Positions 44,888 to 55,945 of a DNA stretch of 64,000 nt are shown one piece after another (positions within the stretch are counted from its first letter, which is position 1; each line of letters starts with the position of its first letter). Below the pieces are notes generated by a model. That model was not told the origin of the DNA and ran no database searches. It saw nothing but the letters and a program-made list of their open reading frames with translations. Source of the DNA: Sphingomonas aerolata. Lineage in GTDB: Bacteria; Pseudomonadota; Alphaproteobacteria; Sphingomonadales; Sphingomonadaceae. The DNA lies in the NCBI RefSeq assembly GCF_003046295.1, contig NZ_PZZN01000002.1, forward strand, positions 744,001 through 808,000. The letters are read 5' to 3'. The position numbers and the translations under genes are program-made.

Positions 44888-46546
44888 TCAGGCGCGGTTG
44901 GCGGCGCTGAGGACGGCACGGACCGAGGCGGTGGCGATGTCGGTGTCCATGCCGACACCGAACACCGTCTTGCCCGCCGCGGTCCGGCATTCGACATAGG
45001 CCGCCGCCTGCGCGTCCGCGCCGTGGCCGATCGCATGCTCGTTATAATCCACCACATCGAGCGTCGGCCCGGTCGATTCCGCGATCGCCGCGATCACGCC
45101 CGAGATCAGCCCGTTACCGCGCCCCGAGATCGACCGTTCCTCGCCATCGATCGCGACGCGGCCGATGAAGACGCGCTGCCCCGCGGTGCCGCTTTCCTCA
45201 TAGTCGCGCAACTCCACGCGATCGTCGGCGTGCGGGAGGTAGGTCCGCTCGAACAGCTGCCAGATATCCGCCGCATTCAGTTCGCGGCTCGTCTCGTCGG
45301 CATAGGCCTGCACGTGACGGCTGAAATCGGCCTGCAACCGCTTGGGCAGCTTCAGCCCCTTGTCCTGCTCGATCACCCAGGCGACGCCGCCCTTGCCCGA
45401 CTGCGAGTTGACGCGGATCACCGCCTCGTAGCTGCGGCCCAGGTCGGCGGGGTCGATCGGGAGATAGGGGACCTCCCACAACGTATCGTTCTTCGCCTCC
45501 TGCGCAGCGAATCCCTTCTTGATCGCATCCTGATGGCTGCCCGAAAACGCGGTGAAGACGAGGTCGCCGGCGTAGGGCGTGCGCGGGTGGACTGGGATGT
45601 TGGTGCAGTAATTCACGGTGTTCACGACCGCGTCGATGTCCGACAGGTCGAGCTTCGGATCCACCCCCTGCGTGTACATGTTGAGCGCGACGGTCACGAG
45701 ATCGCAATTGCCGGTGCGCTCGCCATTGCCGAGCAGGCAGCCCTCGACGCGGTCCGCGCCCGCCATCATGCCGAGTTCGGCGGCGGCGACGCCGGTGCCG
45801 CGGTCGTTGTGGGTGTGCAGCGAGATCGCCACCGAGTCACGGTTGCGGATATTGCGGCCGAACCATTCGATCTGGTCGGCATAGATGTTCGGCGTCGCGC
45901 ATTCGACGGTGGCGGGCAGGTTGAAGATGATCGGGTTTTCGGGCGTCGGCATCAGGACGTCCATCACCGCCTCGCAGACCTCGAGGCTGAACTCGAGTTC
46001 GGCGGTCGAGAAGGTCTCAGGGGAATATTCGAACTGCCAGCGGACGTTCGGTTGCTTGGCGGCCTCGTCGCGCAGCACCTTGGCGCCGTCGATCGCGATC
46101 TGCTTCACCTGCGCGCGATCCATCCCGAACACGATCTTGCGCCATGCGGGCGATACGGCATTGTAGAGGTGGACGATCGCGGTCTTCGCGCCGACGAGGC
46201 TGGCAAAGCTCGTCTCGATCAGGTCGCGGCGCGACTGCGTTAGCACCTGGATCGACACGTCGTCGGGGATCCGGCCGGTCTTGACCAGGCCGGATATGAA
46301 ATCGAATTCGGTCGCGCCCGCGCTCGGGAAGCCGACCTCGATTTCCTTCAGCCCGACCTTGCAGAGCAGGTCGAAGAAGCGGGTCTTCTTCTCGGCATCC
46401 ATCGGGTCGATCAGCGCCTGGTTGCCGTCGCGGAGATCGGTCGACAGCCAGCGCGGCGGCTTGACGATCGTCTTCGACGGCCATTGGCGGTCGGGCAGGT
46501 CGATTTGCGGGAAGGGTCGGTATTTGGTCGATGGGTCGCGCAGCAT
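44888..46546 (-). CDS. leuA: 2-isopropylmalate synthase
   Basis: First committed enzyme of leucine synthesis, condensing acetyl-CoA and 2-ketoisovalerate. 552 aa. The TIM-barrel motifs [15 protein letters not shown] (start of the HMGL-like domain), [31 protein letters not shown] (HxH metal site near residue 243) and [13 protein letters not shown] are present; the C-terminal part (residues about 420-552) is the LeuA allosteric domain with SGKGGVAWV before it. A leader with a leucine-rich peptide lies upstream. Confidence 0.96.
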   Translation of the reverse strand: MLRDPSTKYRPFPQIDLPDRQWPSKTIVKPPRWLSTDLRDGNQALIDPMDAEKKTRFFDLLCKVGLKEIEVGFPSAGATEFDFISGLVKTGRIPDDVSIQVLTQSRRDLIETSFASLVGAKTAIVHLYNAVSPAWRKIVFGMDRAQVKQIAIDGAKVLRDEAAKQPNVRWQFEYSPETFSTAELEFSLEVCEAVMDVLMPTPENPIIFNLPATVECATPNIYADQIEWFGRNIRNRDSVAISLHTHNDRGTGVAAAELGMMAGADRVEGCLLGNGERTGNCDLVTVALNMYTQGVDPKLDLSDIDAVVNTVNYCTNIPVHPRTPYAGDLVFTAFSGSHQDAIKKGFAAQEAKNDTLWEVPYLPIDPADLGRSYEAVIRVNSQSGKGGVAWVIEQDKGLKLPKRLQADFSRHVQAYADETSRELNAADIWQLFERTYLPHADDRVELRDYEESGTAGQRVFIGRVAIDGEERSISGRGNGLISGVIAAIAESTGPTLDVVDYNEHAIGHGADAQAAAYVECRTAAGKTVFGVGMDTDIATASVRAVLSAANRA

Positions 46547-46582
46547 GGCTCGTGTCTCTCGTGATCGGGAGCGTTCGGGTCA

Positions 46583-46642
46583 GCCCTTAGGCGCGAGGCG
46601 CGGGGGCTGGCCACCACGCAAACGATCGGCGCGCCTAAGGGC
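46583..46642 (-). promoter_or_regulatory. leuA leader: competing inverted repeats (attenuator candidate)
   Basis: On the minus strand the segment 46642-46630 pairs perfectly over 13 bases with 46595-46583 (GCCCTTAGGCGCG type arms). The downstream arm can alternatively pair with the segment around 46610-46605 (CAGCCC/GGGCTG). The upstream arm overlaps the stop codon of the leucine-rich leader peptide, so ribosome stalling could choose between the pairings. No strong U-run follows, so the mode of control is open. Confidence 0.6.
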
Positions 46643-46679
46643 GCGTAAGTCGAAGCAGCAGGAGGCGACCGTGAGACAT
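46635..46679 (-). CDS. Leucine-rich leader peptide upstream of leuA
   Basis: 14 aa, MSHGRLLLLRLTRP, with four consecutive Leu and a fifth two codons later (CTC CTG CTG CTT ... CTT), ending in TAG. It lies 88 bases upstream of the leuA start on the same strand. Leucine leader peptides control leuA by attenuation in other proteobacteria. Confidence 0.7.
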   Translation of the reverse strand: MSHGRLLLLRLTRP

Positions 46680-46688
46680 TGCGTCTTT

Positions 46689-46726
46689 CCTATCGCGCGG
46701 ACACGGTAAATGTCCAGCGCGATAGG
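46689..46726 (-). terminator. Inverted repeat between yceI-like gene and leuA leader
   Basis: Arms CCTATCGCGCGGACA and its near-perfect inverse (one bulged base) with loop CGGTAAA. It lies just after the stop of the yceI-like gene on the minus strand and so may end that transcript before leuA. It lacks a clear U-run. Confidence 0.5.
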
Positions 46727-46739
46727 GTCGGCGTACGTA

Positions 46740-47345
46740 TTATTGCGCAGCGAATGCCGCGTTGATCGTCAGGTCGACCTTGTCCGACACGACGGGGGCA
46801 TAGGCGCCGATGTTGAAGTCGCTGCGTTTGATCGAGGTCGTCGCGCGGAAGCCGAAGTTCAGCTTCTTGTTCATCGGGTTCGCGCCCGCGCCGACGAACG
46901 TCGCCTGCAGCACGACCGGCTTGGTGACACCCTTGAGCGTGAGATCACCGGTGATGGTCGCCTTGTCGCCGGTCGCGACGACCTTGGTCGAGACGAACTT
47001 GGCGGTCGGGTAGGTCGCGGCGTCGAAAAAGTCCTTCGACTTCAGATGGCCCGCGAAGGGTGCGGACGTGACCGACAGCTGGTCGATCGCGAAATTGACC
47101 TCGACCTTGGTCGCGTTCGGCTTGGCCGGATCGATCGTAATGCTGCCACCCGACGCGCCGAGCTGCCCCTCGAGCATCGAGAAGCCCATATGGTTGAGCT
47201 GCCACGTCACCTGCGTGTGGTTGGCATCGACCGCATAGGTGCCAGCGGCGACGCGCGCCTTGACGGGGGCGCCGGGGACGGCGGCAGTCTGCGCCAATAC
47301 GGGAGCGGCGGTGAGGGCGAGGATGGTGGCTAGGGCTAGGCGCAT
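46740..47345 (-). CDS. YceI family periplasmic protein
   Basis: 201 aa from the ATG at 47345. The signal peptide MRLALATILALTAAPVLAQ is followed by the YceI lipocalin-like fold: AGTYAVDANHTQVTWQLNH, VEVNFAIDQLSVTS, LKSKDFFDAATYPTAKF and ITGDLTLKGVTKPV. YceI proteins bind isoprenoids and are exported under basic or osmotic stress in E. coli. Its role here is unknown. Confidence 0.9.
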   Translation of the reverse strand: MRLALATILALTAAPVLAQTAAVPGAPVKARVAAGTYAVDANHTQVTWQLNHMGFSMLEGQLGASGGSITIDPAKPNATKVEVNFAIDQLSVTSAPFAGHLKSKDFFDAATYPTAKFVSTKVVATGDKATITGDLTLKGVTKPVVLQATFVGAGANPMNKKLNFGFRATTSIKRSDFNIGAYAPVVSDKVDLTINAAFAAQ

Positions 47346-47469
47346 GCGGGGTCTCCTGTTGAACGCGCGATGCTGGCCGAGCGGAGGGAGCGCGTCAAAT
47401 GACGTTATGCCAACGCTGTGTTTCGGATTTGGGTCGGTGGGGGGTGGGGGGAAGGCACGCTCGCTGTTG

Positions 47470-47545
47470 TTCCCCCGCGGACGCGGGGGCCCAGCTGAAC
47501 CACGATCACCGCCCGAGACCCTGGACCCCCGCCTTCGCGGGGGAA
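47470..47545. repeat. Palindromic repeat element, copy 1
   Basis: Arms 47470-47494 and 47521-47545 are 25-base inverted copies with 3 mismatches, around the core CCCCCGCGAAGGCGGGGGTC. Same family as the element in murB. Confidence 0.85.
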
Positions 47546-47585
47546 CGGGCGGCTGGGGGAGGGGTGCGCTTACTGCAAATGCCAC

Positions 47586-47687
47586 CACCCCGGCGAAGGC
47601 CGGGGTCCAGCTGGGGGACGGTGCTGACGGAAGACGGCGCTTCGTTACTCCGGCCTTCCCAACTGGGCCCCGGCCTTCGCCGGGGTG
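47586..47687. repeat. Palindromic repeat element, copy 2
   Basis: Arms 47586-47610 and 47663-47687 are 25-base inverted copies with one mismatch, around the core CCCCGGCGAAGGCCGGGG, separated by 52 bases. Each arm is itself nearly palindromic. Confidence 0.85.
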
Positions 47688-47794
47688 GGGTAGGGGGTGT
47701 TGCGGCGAGCGACGCGCAATCCCCACGCCCGCCCGTCGGCCCCGGCGAAGCCGCGCCCTATGGGCGGGCCCCGTCGTGCCGGCCGCGCTCGCGC

Positions 47795-49435
<1,641 letters not shown>

Positions 49436-49436
<1 letters not shown>

Positions 49437-51187
49437 CAAACCAGTGCCTTCGCTTCGTCGTCCATCGTGCCCGACACTTCGTTCGCCTGCAGGATCATGT
49501 CGGTATGCGCAGCACCGCTCGGGATCATCGGGAAGCAGTTGGTCAGCTGCGACACGCGGCAATCGACGATCACCGGGCCGTCATAAGCCAGCATCTCGGC
49601 AATCCCGCTGTCGAGCTGGTCGCGCGTCTCGATCAGGATGCCCTTCCAGCCGTATGCCTCGCCCAACCGGACGAAATCGGGCAGCGAATCCGAATAGCTC
49701 TCGGCGTAGCGGCTCTCATAGGTGAGCTCCTGCCACTGGCGGACCATGCCCATATACTGGTTGTTGAGGATGAAGATCTTCACCGGCAGCCGGTATTGGG
49801 TGGCGGTCGCCAGCTCCTGGATGTTCATCTGGATCGACGCCTCGCCCGCGATGTCGATCACCAGCGCGTTCGGATTGCCGAGCTGCGCGCCGATCGCGGC
49901 GGGCAGGCCGTAACCCATCGTGCCGAGACCACCGCTGGTCAGCCACTTGTTCGGCTTTTCGAACCCGAAATGCTGTGCGGCCCACATCTGGTGCTGGCCG
50001 ACCTCGGTCGTGATGATCGGGTTGCGTGCCTTGGTCGCGTCGAACAGCGCCCGGATCGCGCGCTGCGGCATGATCTCGTTCGGGTCGTTCTCGGGAAAGT
50101 CGAGGCACTTGACCGCACGCCAGCCGGCGATCCGCCGCTGCCAGTCGGTGGTGTCGGGCTTGGGATGCCGGCGGCTCTTCCAGATCCGCACCATGTCCTC
50201 GAGCGCATGGCCGACGTCCGCGATGATGCCGAGATCGACGCGCACCGTCTTGTTCACCGACGAGCGATCGATGTCGATGTGCACCTTGCGCGAATTCGGG
50301 CTGAACGCGTCGAGCCGTCCGGTCACGCGGTCGTCGAACCGGCTGCCGAGCGCGACCACGAGGTCGGCCTGGTTCATCGCCATGTTGGCCTCGTACGTGC
50401 CGTGCATCCCGAGCATGCCGAGCCACTGCTCGCCGCTCGCGGGATAGGCGCCGAGGCCCATCAGCGTCGACGTCACCGGTGCGCCGGTGATGCGGACGAG
50501 TTCACACAGCAGCTGGCTCGCGGCCGGACCCGAATTGATGATGCCGCCGCCGGTGTACAGGATCGGGCGTTCGGCCGCCGCGAGCATGTCCACCAGCTGC
50601 TCGATCTGCGACTGGTCGGCCTTCACCTGCGGGCGATAGGTTTTGTGCTGGATCGGGCCGGGCTTCGTATAGCGCGCGGTGGCGACCTGCACGTCCTTGG
50701 GGATGTCGACGACCACCGGACCCGGACGCCCCGAGGTGGCGATGTGGAACGCCTCGTGGATCACCCCGCCGAGCTTGGCCGGGTCCTTCACGAGATAATT
50801 ATGCTTCGAACAATGGCGCGTGATGCCGACGGTATCGGCCTCCTGGAACGCGTCGGTACCGATCAGCGCGGTCGGCACCTGGCCGGTGATCACCACCATC
50901 GGGATCGAATCCATCAGCGCATCGGTGATCCCGGTGACTGCATTGGTCGCGCCGGGCCCCGAGGTGACGAGCACCACGCCGGGCTTGCCGGTCGAGCGGG
51001 CATAGCCCTCTGCCGCATGCGTCGCGGCCTGTTCGTGGCGCACCAGGATGTGCTTGATCCGGCCGCTGCGAAACAGCGCGTCGTAGATCGGCAGCACGGC
51101 ACCGCCCGGATAGCCGAACACGACCTCCACGCCGAGATCGCACAGCGCCTCGATCAGGATATCGGCTCCACTCTTCTCGGTCATCAC
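49436..51187 (-). CDS. ilvB: Acetolactate synthase large (catalytic) subunit
   Basis: Thiamine diphosphate- and FAD-dependent enzyme condensing pyruvate. 583 aa from a GTG at 51187 (the ATG at 51184 is equally possible). The motif VEVVFGYPGGAVLPIYDAL near residue 20 with catalytic Glu in RHEQAATHAAEGYAR, and the ThDP-binding GEASIQMNIQELATA to NNQYMGMVRQW near residue 440, are present. The first gene of the ilvB-ilvN pair. Confidence 0.96.
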
Positions 51188-51266
51188 GTCAAAATCCTTT
51201 CGAATGCGCCGCCTTTAGCGCCTCGTGGAGGGGGCGGCTACCGATATAAAAGATGCGTGTCAAACA

Positions 51267-52196
51267 TCATTTTAGCAATATAGTTTCAAATTGCTGTGAG
51301 CGCGTTGGAAAATCGAGCGCGTCCGTGCGCGTCCAGGCGGCCGGCGGTTGGTGGCGAAGCCAAGTATATTGCCGCTTGGCATAGCGCCGCGTGGCAAGCG
51401 ATCCGGCGGCGATCGCCTCGGCCAGCGAGTTTTCCCCGCGGACGAGCGCGGCGATCTCGGGAACGCCGATCGCGCGGCGGATCGGCGCGTCCTGCGGGAT
51501 GTCGATGCGGGCGAGGAGTGCGGTAACTTCCGCTTGGCTGGTCTCGGCCATCTCGGCGAAGCGCTGGTCGATGCGCGCGTTCAGCCAGCCGCGGTCGGGG
51601 ATCAGGATCAGCGCGCGGACGTCGAGCCGGTCGCCGATCCCGCCCAACCGTTCGGTCTGCCAGTCGGCGAGCGTGCGGCCGGTCCCGCGGACCACCTCCA
51701 GCGCGCGCGCGACGCGCGTGGTGTCGGCGGCGTTGAGCCGTGCGGCGGCGGGCGGATCGAGCAGAGCGAGGGCTGCATGCGCCTCGGCGACGGGGAGCGC
51801 GCGGACCTGCTTGCGCAGATCGGGGTCGATCGTGGGGACGGGGGCAATGCCGTCGAGCAGCGTGCGGATATAGAGCCCGGTGCCGCCGACCAGGATCGGC
51901 AGTCTGCGCTCCGCCACCACTTCGTCGATTGCGCGCGTCGCCTCGGCGGCCCAGCGTGCGGCGGAATAGGTCGCGTCGGCGGCGTCGACATGGCCGAACA
52001 GGCGGTGCGGGGCGCTGGCTTCCTCTTCGGCCGAAGGACGCGCGGTGAGGATCCGGAGATCGGCATAGACCTGCGCGGAATCGGCATTGATGACGACGCC
52101 GTCGTGGCGCGCGGCAATGGCAAGCGCGAGCGCGGACTTGCCGCTCGCGGTCGGCCCTGCGATGAGCGCGACCTTCGGGAGATGTTCTATGTTCAC
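51267..52196 (-). CDS. miaA: tRNA dimethylallyltransferase MiaA
   Basis: Adds dimethylallyl to A37 of tRNAs that read UNN codons. 309 aa from a GTG at 52196. P-loop LIAGPTASGKSALALAIA at the N-terminus, NADSAQVYADLRI, LVGGTGLYIRTLLDG and the C-terminal KRQYTWLRHQ are present. There is no later in-frame start before the P-loop, so the start is well fixed; it overlaps the divergent serB start by eight bases. Confidence 0.94.
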   Translation of the reverse strand: MNIEHLPKVALIAGPTASGKSALALAIAARHDGVVINADSAQVYADLRILTARPSAEEEASAPHRLFGHVDAADATYSAARWAAEATRAIDEVVAERRLPILVGGTGLYIRTLLDGIAPVPTIDPDLRKQVRALPVAEAHAALALLDPPAAARLNAADTTRVARALEVVRGTGRTLADWQTERLGGIGDRLDVRALILIPDRGWLNARIDQRFAEMAETSQAEVTALLARIDIPQDAPIRRAIGVPEIAALVRGENSLAEAIAAGSLATRRYAKRQYTWLRHQPPAAWTRTDALDFPTRSQQFETILLK

Positions 52197-53070
52197 GGCA
52201 ACGCTTATAGCCTCGGGCACGCTGACCGCAGGCGATATTTCGACCGCGATGGACCGGCTCCGCGACGCCGGCTGCGCGCCGGGTGCGAGCGGCTGGATCG
52301 ACGAAGGTGACGCCGCCGACCTGATCTTCGGCATGGCGCCCGATGCGGCGCGGACCGCGCTCGAGGGGGCGTTCGGCAAAACCGATGTGGTCGTGCAGTC
52401 GAGCCTGACCCGCACCAAGGCGCTGCTGATCGCGGACATGGATTCGACGATGATCACCGTCGAGTGCATCGACGAGCTCGCCGATTATGCGGGAATAAAG
52501 CCGCAGATCGCCGAGATCACCGAGCGCGCGATGCGCGGTGAACTCGATTTCGAGGAGGCGCTCGATGCGCGCGTCGCGCTGCTCGAGGGGCTGGCGGAGA
52601 GCGACATCGAACGCTGCCTCGCCGATCGGGTAACGATCATGCCGGGTGCGCAGGCGCTGGTACGGACGATGCGCGCGCGCGGCGCGAAGGCGGTGCTCGT
52701 GTCGGGCGGCTTCACGCGCTTTGCCGAGCCGGTGGCGCGGACGATCGGGTTCGACGTCGCGATCGCGAACGTGCTGGAGATTGCGGACGGTACGCTGACG
52801 GGGCGGGTCGCTCGGCCGATCGTCGGGTCGCATACCAAGCTGGCGACGCTGCACGCCGCGCTAGCCGAGCACGGGATCACGGTCGAAGAGTCGCTCGCGG
52901 TCGGCGACGGCGCGAACGACCTCGCGATGATCAAGGCAGCGGGGCTGGGCGTCGCCTATCATGCCAAACCGATCGTCGCGGCAGCCGCGGCGGCACGGAT
53001 CGACCATGGCGATCTGACCGCGCTGCTCTATGCCCAGGGCCTGCCGCGCGCCGCCTGGGTGACCGAATGA
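52189..53070 (+). CDS. serB: Phosphoserine phosphatase SerB
   Basis: HAD phosphatase for the last step of serine synthesis. 293 aa. The catalytic motif I appears as LIADMDSTMITVECIDEL near residue 81, motif II in VLVSGGFTRF near residue 170 and motif III/IV in AVGDGANDLAMIKAAGLGVA near residue 240. The N-terminal 75 residues are an ACT-like extension. The ATG at 52189 places its 5' end inside the miaA start region. Confidence 0.94.
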   Translation: MFTATLIASGTLTAGDISTAMDRLRDAGCAPGASGWIDEGDAADLIFGMAPDAARTALEGAFGKTDVVVQSSLTRTKALLIADMDSTMITVECIDELADYAGIKPQIAEITERAMRGELDFEEALDARVALLEGLAESDIERCLADRVTIMPGAQALVRTMRARGAKAVLVSGGFTRFAEPVARTIGFDVAIANVLEIADGTLTGRVARPIVGSHTKLATLHAALAEHGITVEESLAVGDGANDLAMIKAAGLGVAYHAKPIVAAAAAARIDHGDLTALLYAQGLPRAAWVTE

Positions 53071-53210
53071 GCGCCGTCAAGCGCGTTTCCAGCCACCGAG
53101 TCCCTCTTTGGTAATCCAGGTTAAGCCACTGCGCCATATCCCGGCTTGCTAAGCTGTATCCAAAAATTAGGGGTCGATGCCAAAGACTTGCGATTGATTG
53201 GCTGAGACGA
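53071..53210 (+). promoter_or_regulatory. Gap upstream of the Crp/Fnr gene
   Basis: 140 bases with no credible gene. A TTGCTA-like box (about 53145-53150) and A/T-rich bases CCAAAAATTAGG follow; they might form a sigma-70 promoter, but spacing is not convincing. Confidence 0.3.
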
Positions 53211-53945
53211 ATGGATGCTGGCTGGGACTATGAGCGCTTCAAGGCGTTCACCTGTGCGGACGACGACGACATTGATACCTTCCGCCGGCTTGCCGGGCCA
53301 ACGATCGGTTTGAAGCGTGGCGAGATCCTGCGGATGCAGGGGGCACCCGACCCACAGGTCTATATACTGCTGAGCGGCTGGGTTGCGTGCAGCATCATCG
53401 TCGGCGAGAGCGCGCGGCAGATCGTCAAGGTTCATCTGCCCGGCGATCTGGTCGGGATGCCGAGCCTTGCCGCCCCGACCGCGTGCGACACGATCGAAGC
53501 GGTCTCGGCGGCGAAGCTCGGCGTGATCGAGACCGCAGCGATCGGGCAGGTGTTCAGCAGCAACCCGCGGCTCGCGGCCTTGCTCTTCCTCGTCTCGCAG
53601 CAGGAGCGTGTCGTGCTGATGGAGCGGCTGGCGTCGATCGGGCGGACCAGCGCGGCGAGCCGGATCGCCGCGCTGATCCTCGAACTGCGCACCCGGCTGC
53701 GGCGCAACGATCCGACGATCGAAAATGTCGTGCCGGTGCCGCTGACGCAGGAGGATATCGGCGACATGACCGGGCTGACCCCGGTCTATGTCAACCGGAC
53801 GCTGCGCCAGCTGCGGACCTCGGGGATCGCGACGTGGCGGCGCGGGGTCATCACGATCGACGACCGCGACGCGCTGGCGGTCCTCGCCGCGTTGCCGCAG
53901 AGTCCGGAACGCGACACGAGCTGGATCCCGAGCCGGCGCGGCTGA
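53211..53945 (+). CDS. Crp/Fnr family transcriptional regulator
   Basis: 244 aa. An N-terminal cyclic-nucleotide-binding-like beta barrel (LKRGEILRMQGAPDPQVYIL with LSGWVACSIIV and VKVHLPGDLVGMPSL), a dimerisation helix (about residues 115-150) and a C-terminal helix-turn-helix with VPLTQEDIGDMTGLTPVYVN and RTLRQLRTSGIATWRRGVI. There is no N-terminal Cys cluster, so it is not an FNR-type oxygen sensor by this route. Targets are unknown. Confidence 0.9.
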   Translation: MDAGWDYERFKAFTCADDDDIDTFRRLAGPTIGLKRGEILRMQGAPDPQVYILLSGWVACSIIVGESARQIVKVHLPGDLVGMPSLAAPTACDTIEAVSAAKLGVIETAAIGQVFSSNPRLAALLFLVSQQERVVLMERLASIGRTSAASRIAALILELRTRLRRNDPTIENVVPVPLTQEDIGDMTGLTPVYVNRTLRQLRTSGIATWRRGVITIDDRDALAVLAALPQSPERDTSWIPSRRG

Positions 53946-53967
53946 ACGCCGGGCGTGTCGGGATGCG

Positions 53968-55035
53968 TCAGGGGGCGACGATGACGCAGGGCTGGCCTGA
54001 CGCGGCGCAGGCGCGCGTCGCGTCCGCCCGGCTGGCGAATCCGCCCGCCTGCAGCCGCGTCACCGGTCCCGCCGCGACATAGCTGGGCTGCGCGCCGCCC
54101 AGCCTGCCCTTGACCTTGCCCCACAGCGTCTCGGCATTGCCGCGATCGCGGAACGCGCCAAGCTGGATCCGCCATTTCCCCGACCCGGCCACCGGCTTCG
54201 CTGCTGGCTTCGGCACGGGCTTCGGCGCCGGCTTGGGCGCGGACGCGAGCCGGGGCGGGGTGACCGGTGCGGGTCTGGTCGCGGCTTGCGAGGCAGCACG
54301 CTCCGGCGCAGCGCGCGGGGGCACCGGCGCGGGGGACACGGATGAGGCGGGGACCGTGGTGCGCGCGACCGGCGTCACCGGCCGGGGAGCGGGCTGGGGA
54401 GCGGGCCTGGCAGGGCCAGTGGCCGAGATCGGCGGCGGCGACGCAGGCGACAGTCCCGACCGCGCGATCTTTTCCTGCGCTGCATAGCGCTCGGCGAGCG
54501 CCGTGCCGCGCTGGCGGTCTTCGGGGGAGATATACTGGTCCATCTGCGCCAGCGTCTGCGAGGCCGACTGCAATCCCGACGTGCTCGCGCGCGACATCAG
54601 CGCATAGGCGCGCGGGTAATCGCGGGGCACCGCGTCGCCGTTGAACAACATCGTCCCGAGCACGAGCTGCGTCCGCGGTTCGCCGCGCGCCACCGACTTT
54701 TCGAGCCAGGGCAGCGCGTCCGCCTTCTTGTTGGCCTGGAACAGCGCGAGGCCGTAATTGTCCTGCGCCTGGACATGACCCTGCAGCGCCGCCTTGCGGA
54801 ACCAGCTTTCGGCGAGCGCGGGGTCGAGCGTGACGCCGCGGCCGAGCTTATAGGCCTGGGCGAGATTGAACTGCGCATCGGCGTCGCCCGCGATCGCGAG
54901 CGGACGCCACTGGTCGATCGCGGTCGCATAGTCGCCGCGGCTCCAGGCATCGACGCCGGCCTTCACGTCCGCCGCGGCCGGCACCGCGCCCAGCGCCGCT
55001 ACCGTCGCCGCCGCGCCCAGAATCAGGTTGCGCAT
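53968..55035 (-). CDS. Sel1/TPR-like repeat and SPOR domain exported protein
   Basis: 355 aa from the ATG at 55035, with a signal peptide (MRNLILGAAATVAALGAVPA, cleaved near AAAD). Residues 28-190 are Sel1-type repeats (ADAQFNLAQAYKLGRGV, ESWFRKAALQGHVQAQDNYG), then a Pro/Ala linker to about 285 and a C-terminal SPOR domain (WRIQLGAFRDRGNAETLW to SRADATRACAASGQPC). Sel1 plus SPOR proteins are septal or polar envelope factors in some bacteria. It is divergent from parA with a 196-base gap. Confidence 0.85.
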   Translation of the reverse strand: MRNLILGAAATVAALGAVPAAADVKAGVDAWSRGDYATAIDQWRPLAIAGDADAQFNLAQAYKLGRGVTLDPALAESWFRKAALQGHVQAQDNYGLALFQANKKADALPWLEKSVARGEPRTQLVLGTMLFNGDAVPRDYPRAYALMSRASTSGLQSASQTLAQMDQYISPEDRQRGTALAERYAAQEKIARSGLSPASPPPISATGPARPAPQPAPRPVTPVARTTVPASSVSPAPVPPRAAPERAASQAATRPAPVTPPRLASAPKPAPKPVPKPAAKPVAGSGKWRIQLGAFRDRGNAETLWGKVKGRLGGAQPSYVAAGPVTRLQAGGFASRADATRACAASGQPCVIVAP

Positions 55036-55167
55036 CGAGTACCTCGTTAAAGCCAAATGATGATCGTCATGTCGCGATAGCCCGGCGAAGGCAAAGATCG
55101 GGTTAAGCCGTGCGCCGGTCGGGTGTGGGGGCGCGGCACGTTGTCGTAACGGCTTGGGAACCACGCG

Positions 55168-55182
55168 TTAACCGCTTCTTAT
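55168..55182. promoter_or_regulatory. CtrA-like box between the SPOR gene and parA
   Basis: TTAA-N7-TTAT matches the CtrA consensus TTAA-N7-TTAA in 7 of 8 bases. It lies 50 bases upstream of parA within the divergent gap. One imperfect site is weak evidence; other TTAA half sites are nearby. Confidence 0.35.
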
Positions 55183-55231
55183 CCGCTGGCATGGCATCGC
55201 GTGCCCTGGTTGACGAGACGTAAGGGGGCTT

Positions 55232-55945
55232 ATGCGCGTTCTGGCGATGGCATCGCAGAAAGGCGGGTCGGGAAAGACGACTCTGTCCGGGCATCTCGCG
55301 GTCCAGGCGGAGCGCGCTGGGCAGGGGCCGGTCGTGCTGATCGATATCGATCCGCAAGCGTCGCTGACCGACTGGTGGAACGAGCGCGAGGCGGAGGCGC
55401 CGGCGCTGGCGCAGACCACGGTCGCGCGGCTCGCCGCCGATCTCGAAATTCTTCGCCAGCAGGGGTTCAAGCTGGCGGTGATCGACACGCCGCCGTCGAT
55501 CACGGTCGCGATCCAGACGGTGATTCAGATCGCCGAGCTGATCGTCGTACCGACCCGGCCGAGCCCGCATGACCTGCGCGCGGTCGGCGCGACCGTCGAT
55601 CTGTGCGATCGCGCGGGCAAGCCGCTGATCTTCGTCGTCAATGCAGCGACCCCCAAGGCGCGGATCACGGCCGAGGCGATCGTCGCGCTCTCTCAGCACG
55701 GCACCGTCGCGCCGATGACGATCCACCAGCGCACCGATTTCGCCGCCTCGATGATCGACGGCCGCACGGTCATGGAGGTCGATCCCAAGGGCAAGTCCGC
55801 GGCGGAGATCGAAGCGCTCTGGACCTATGTCACCGACCGGCTCGAAAAGAATTTCCGGCGCACGGTGTTCAGCGTGCCGAACGCTGGCGCGGGGTTCGGG
55901 CAGCGCGGGCCTGCGCCGGGCTTCGGCCGGCGGGTGGTCGGATGA
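55232..55945 (+). CDS. ParA family ATPase
   Basis: 237 aa, a small ParA. Deviant Walker A with signature lysine: ASQKGGSGKTTLSGHLA; Walker A' VLIDIDPQASLTDWW; Walker B LAVIDTPPSITVAI. AAGGFGQR-type C-terminal tail is Gly/Arg-rich and not part of the fold. ParA proteins position cargo along the nucleoid. Its partner is probably the overlapping downstream gene. It is distinct from the classical parAB next to the origin, which has a ParB partner; no parS or ParB is seen here. Confidence 0.9.
   Translation: MRVLAMASQKGGSGKTTLSGHLAVQAERAGQGPVVLIDIDPQASLTDWWNEREAEAPALAQTTVARLAADLEILRQQGFKLAVIDTPPSITVAIQTVIQIAELIVVPTRPSPHDLRAVGATVDLCDRAGKPLIFVVNAATPKARITAEAIVALSQHGTVAPMTIHQRTDFAASMIDGRTVMEVDPKGKSAAEIEALWTYVTDRLEKNFRRTVFSVPNAGAGFGQRGPAPGFGRRVVG

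Larger units (their letters stand above)
47346..47794. other. 449-base intergenic region rich in palindromic repeats
   Basis: No credible coding frame. It holds two complete inverted-repeat elements (47470-47545 and 47586-47687), and a fragment around 47741-47772 (CGGCCCCGGCGAAGCC). Because it separates ilvC and yceI on the same strand, the structures might also end or stabilise the ilvC transcript. Confidence 0.75.

Noticed and set aside
51184..51272. Mini-ORF MMFDTHLLYR and a GCCGCC/GGCGGC hairpin upstream of ilvB as an ilv attenuator
   Set aside because: Only two Leu codons and no Ile or Val run, so it does not look like a branched-chain leader peptide; the hairpin alone is not enough.
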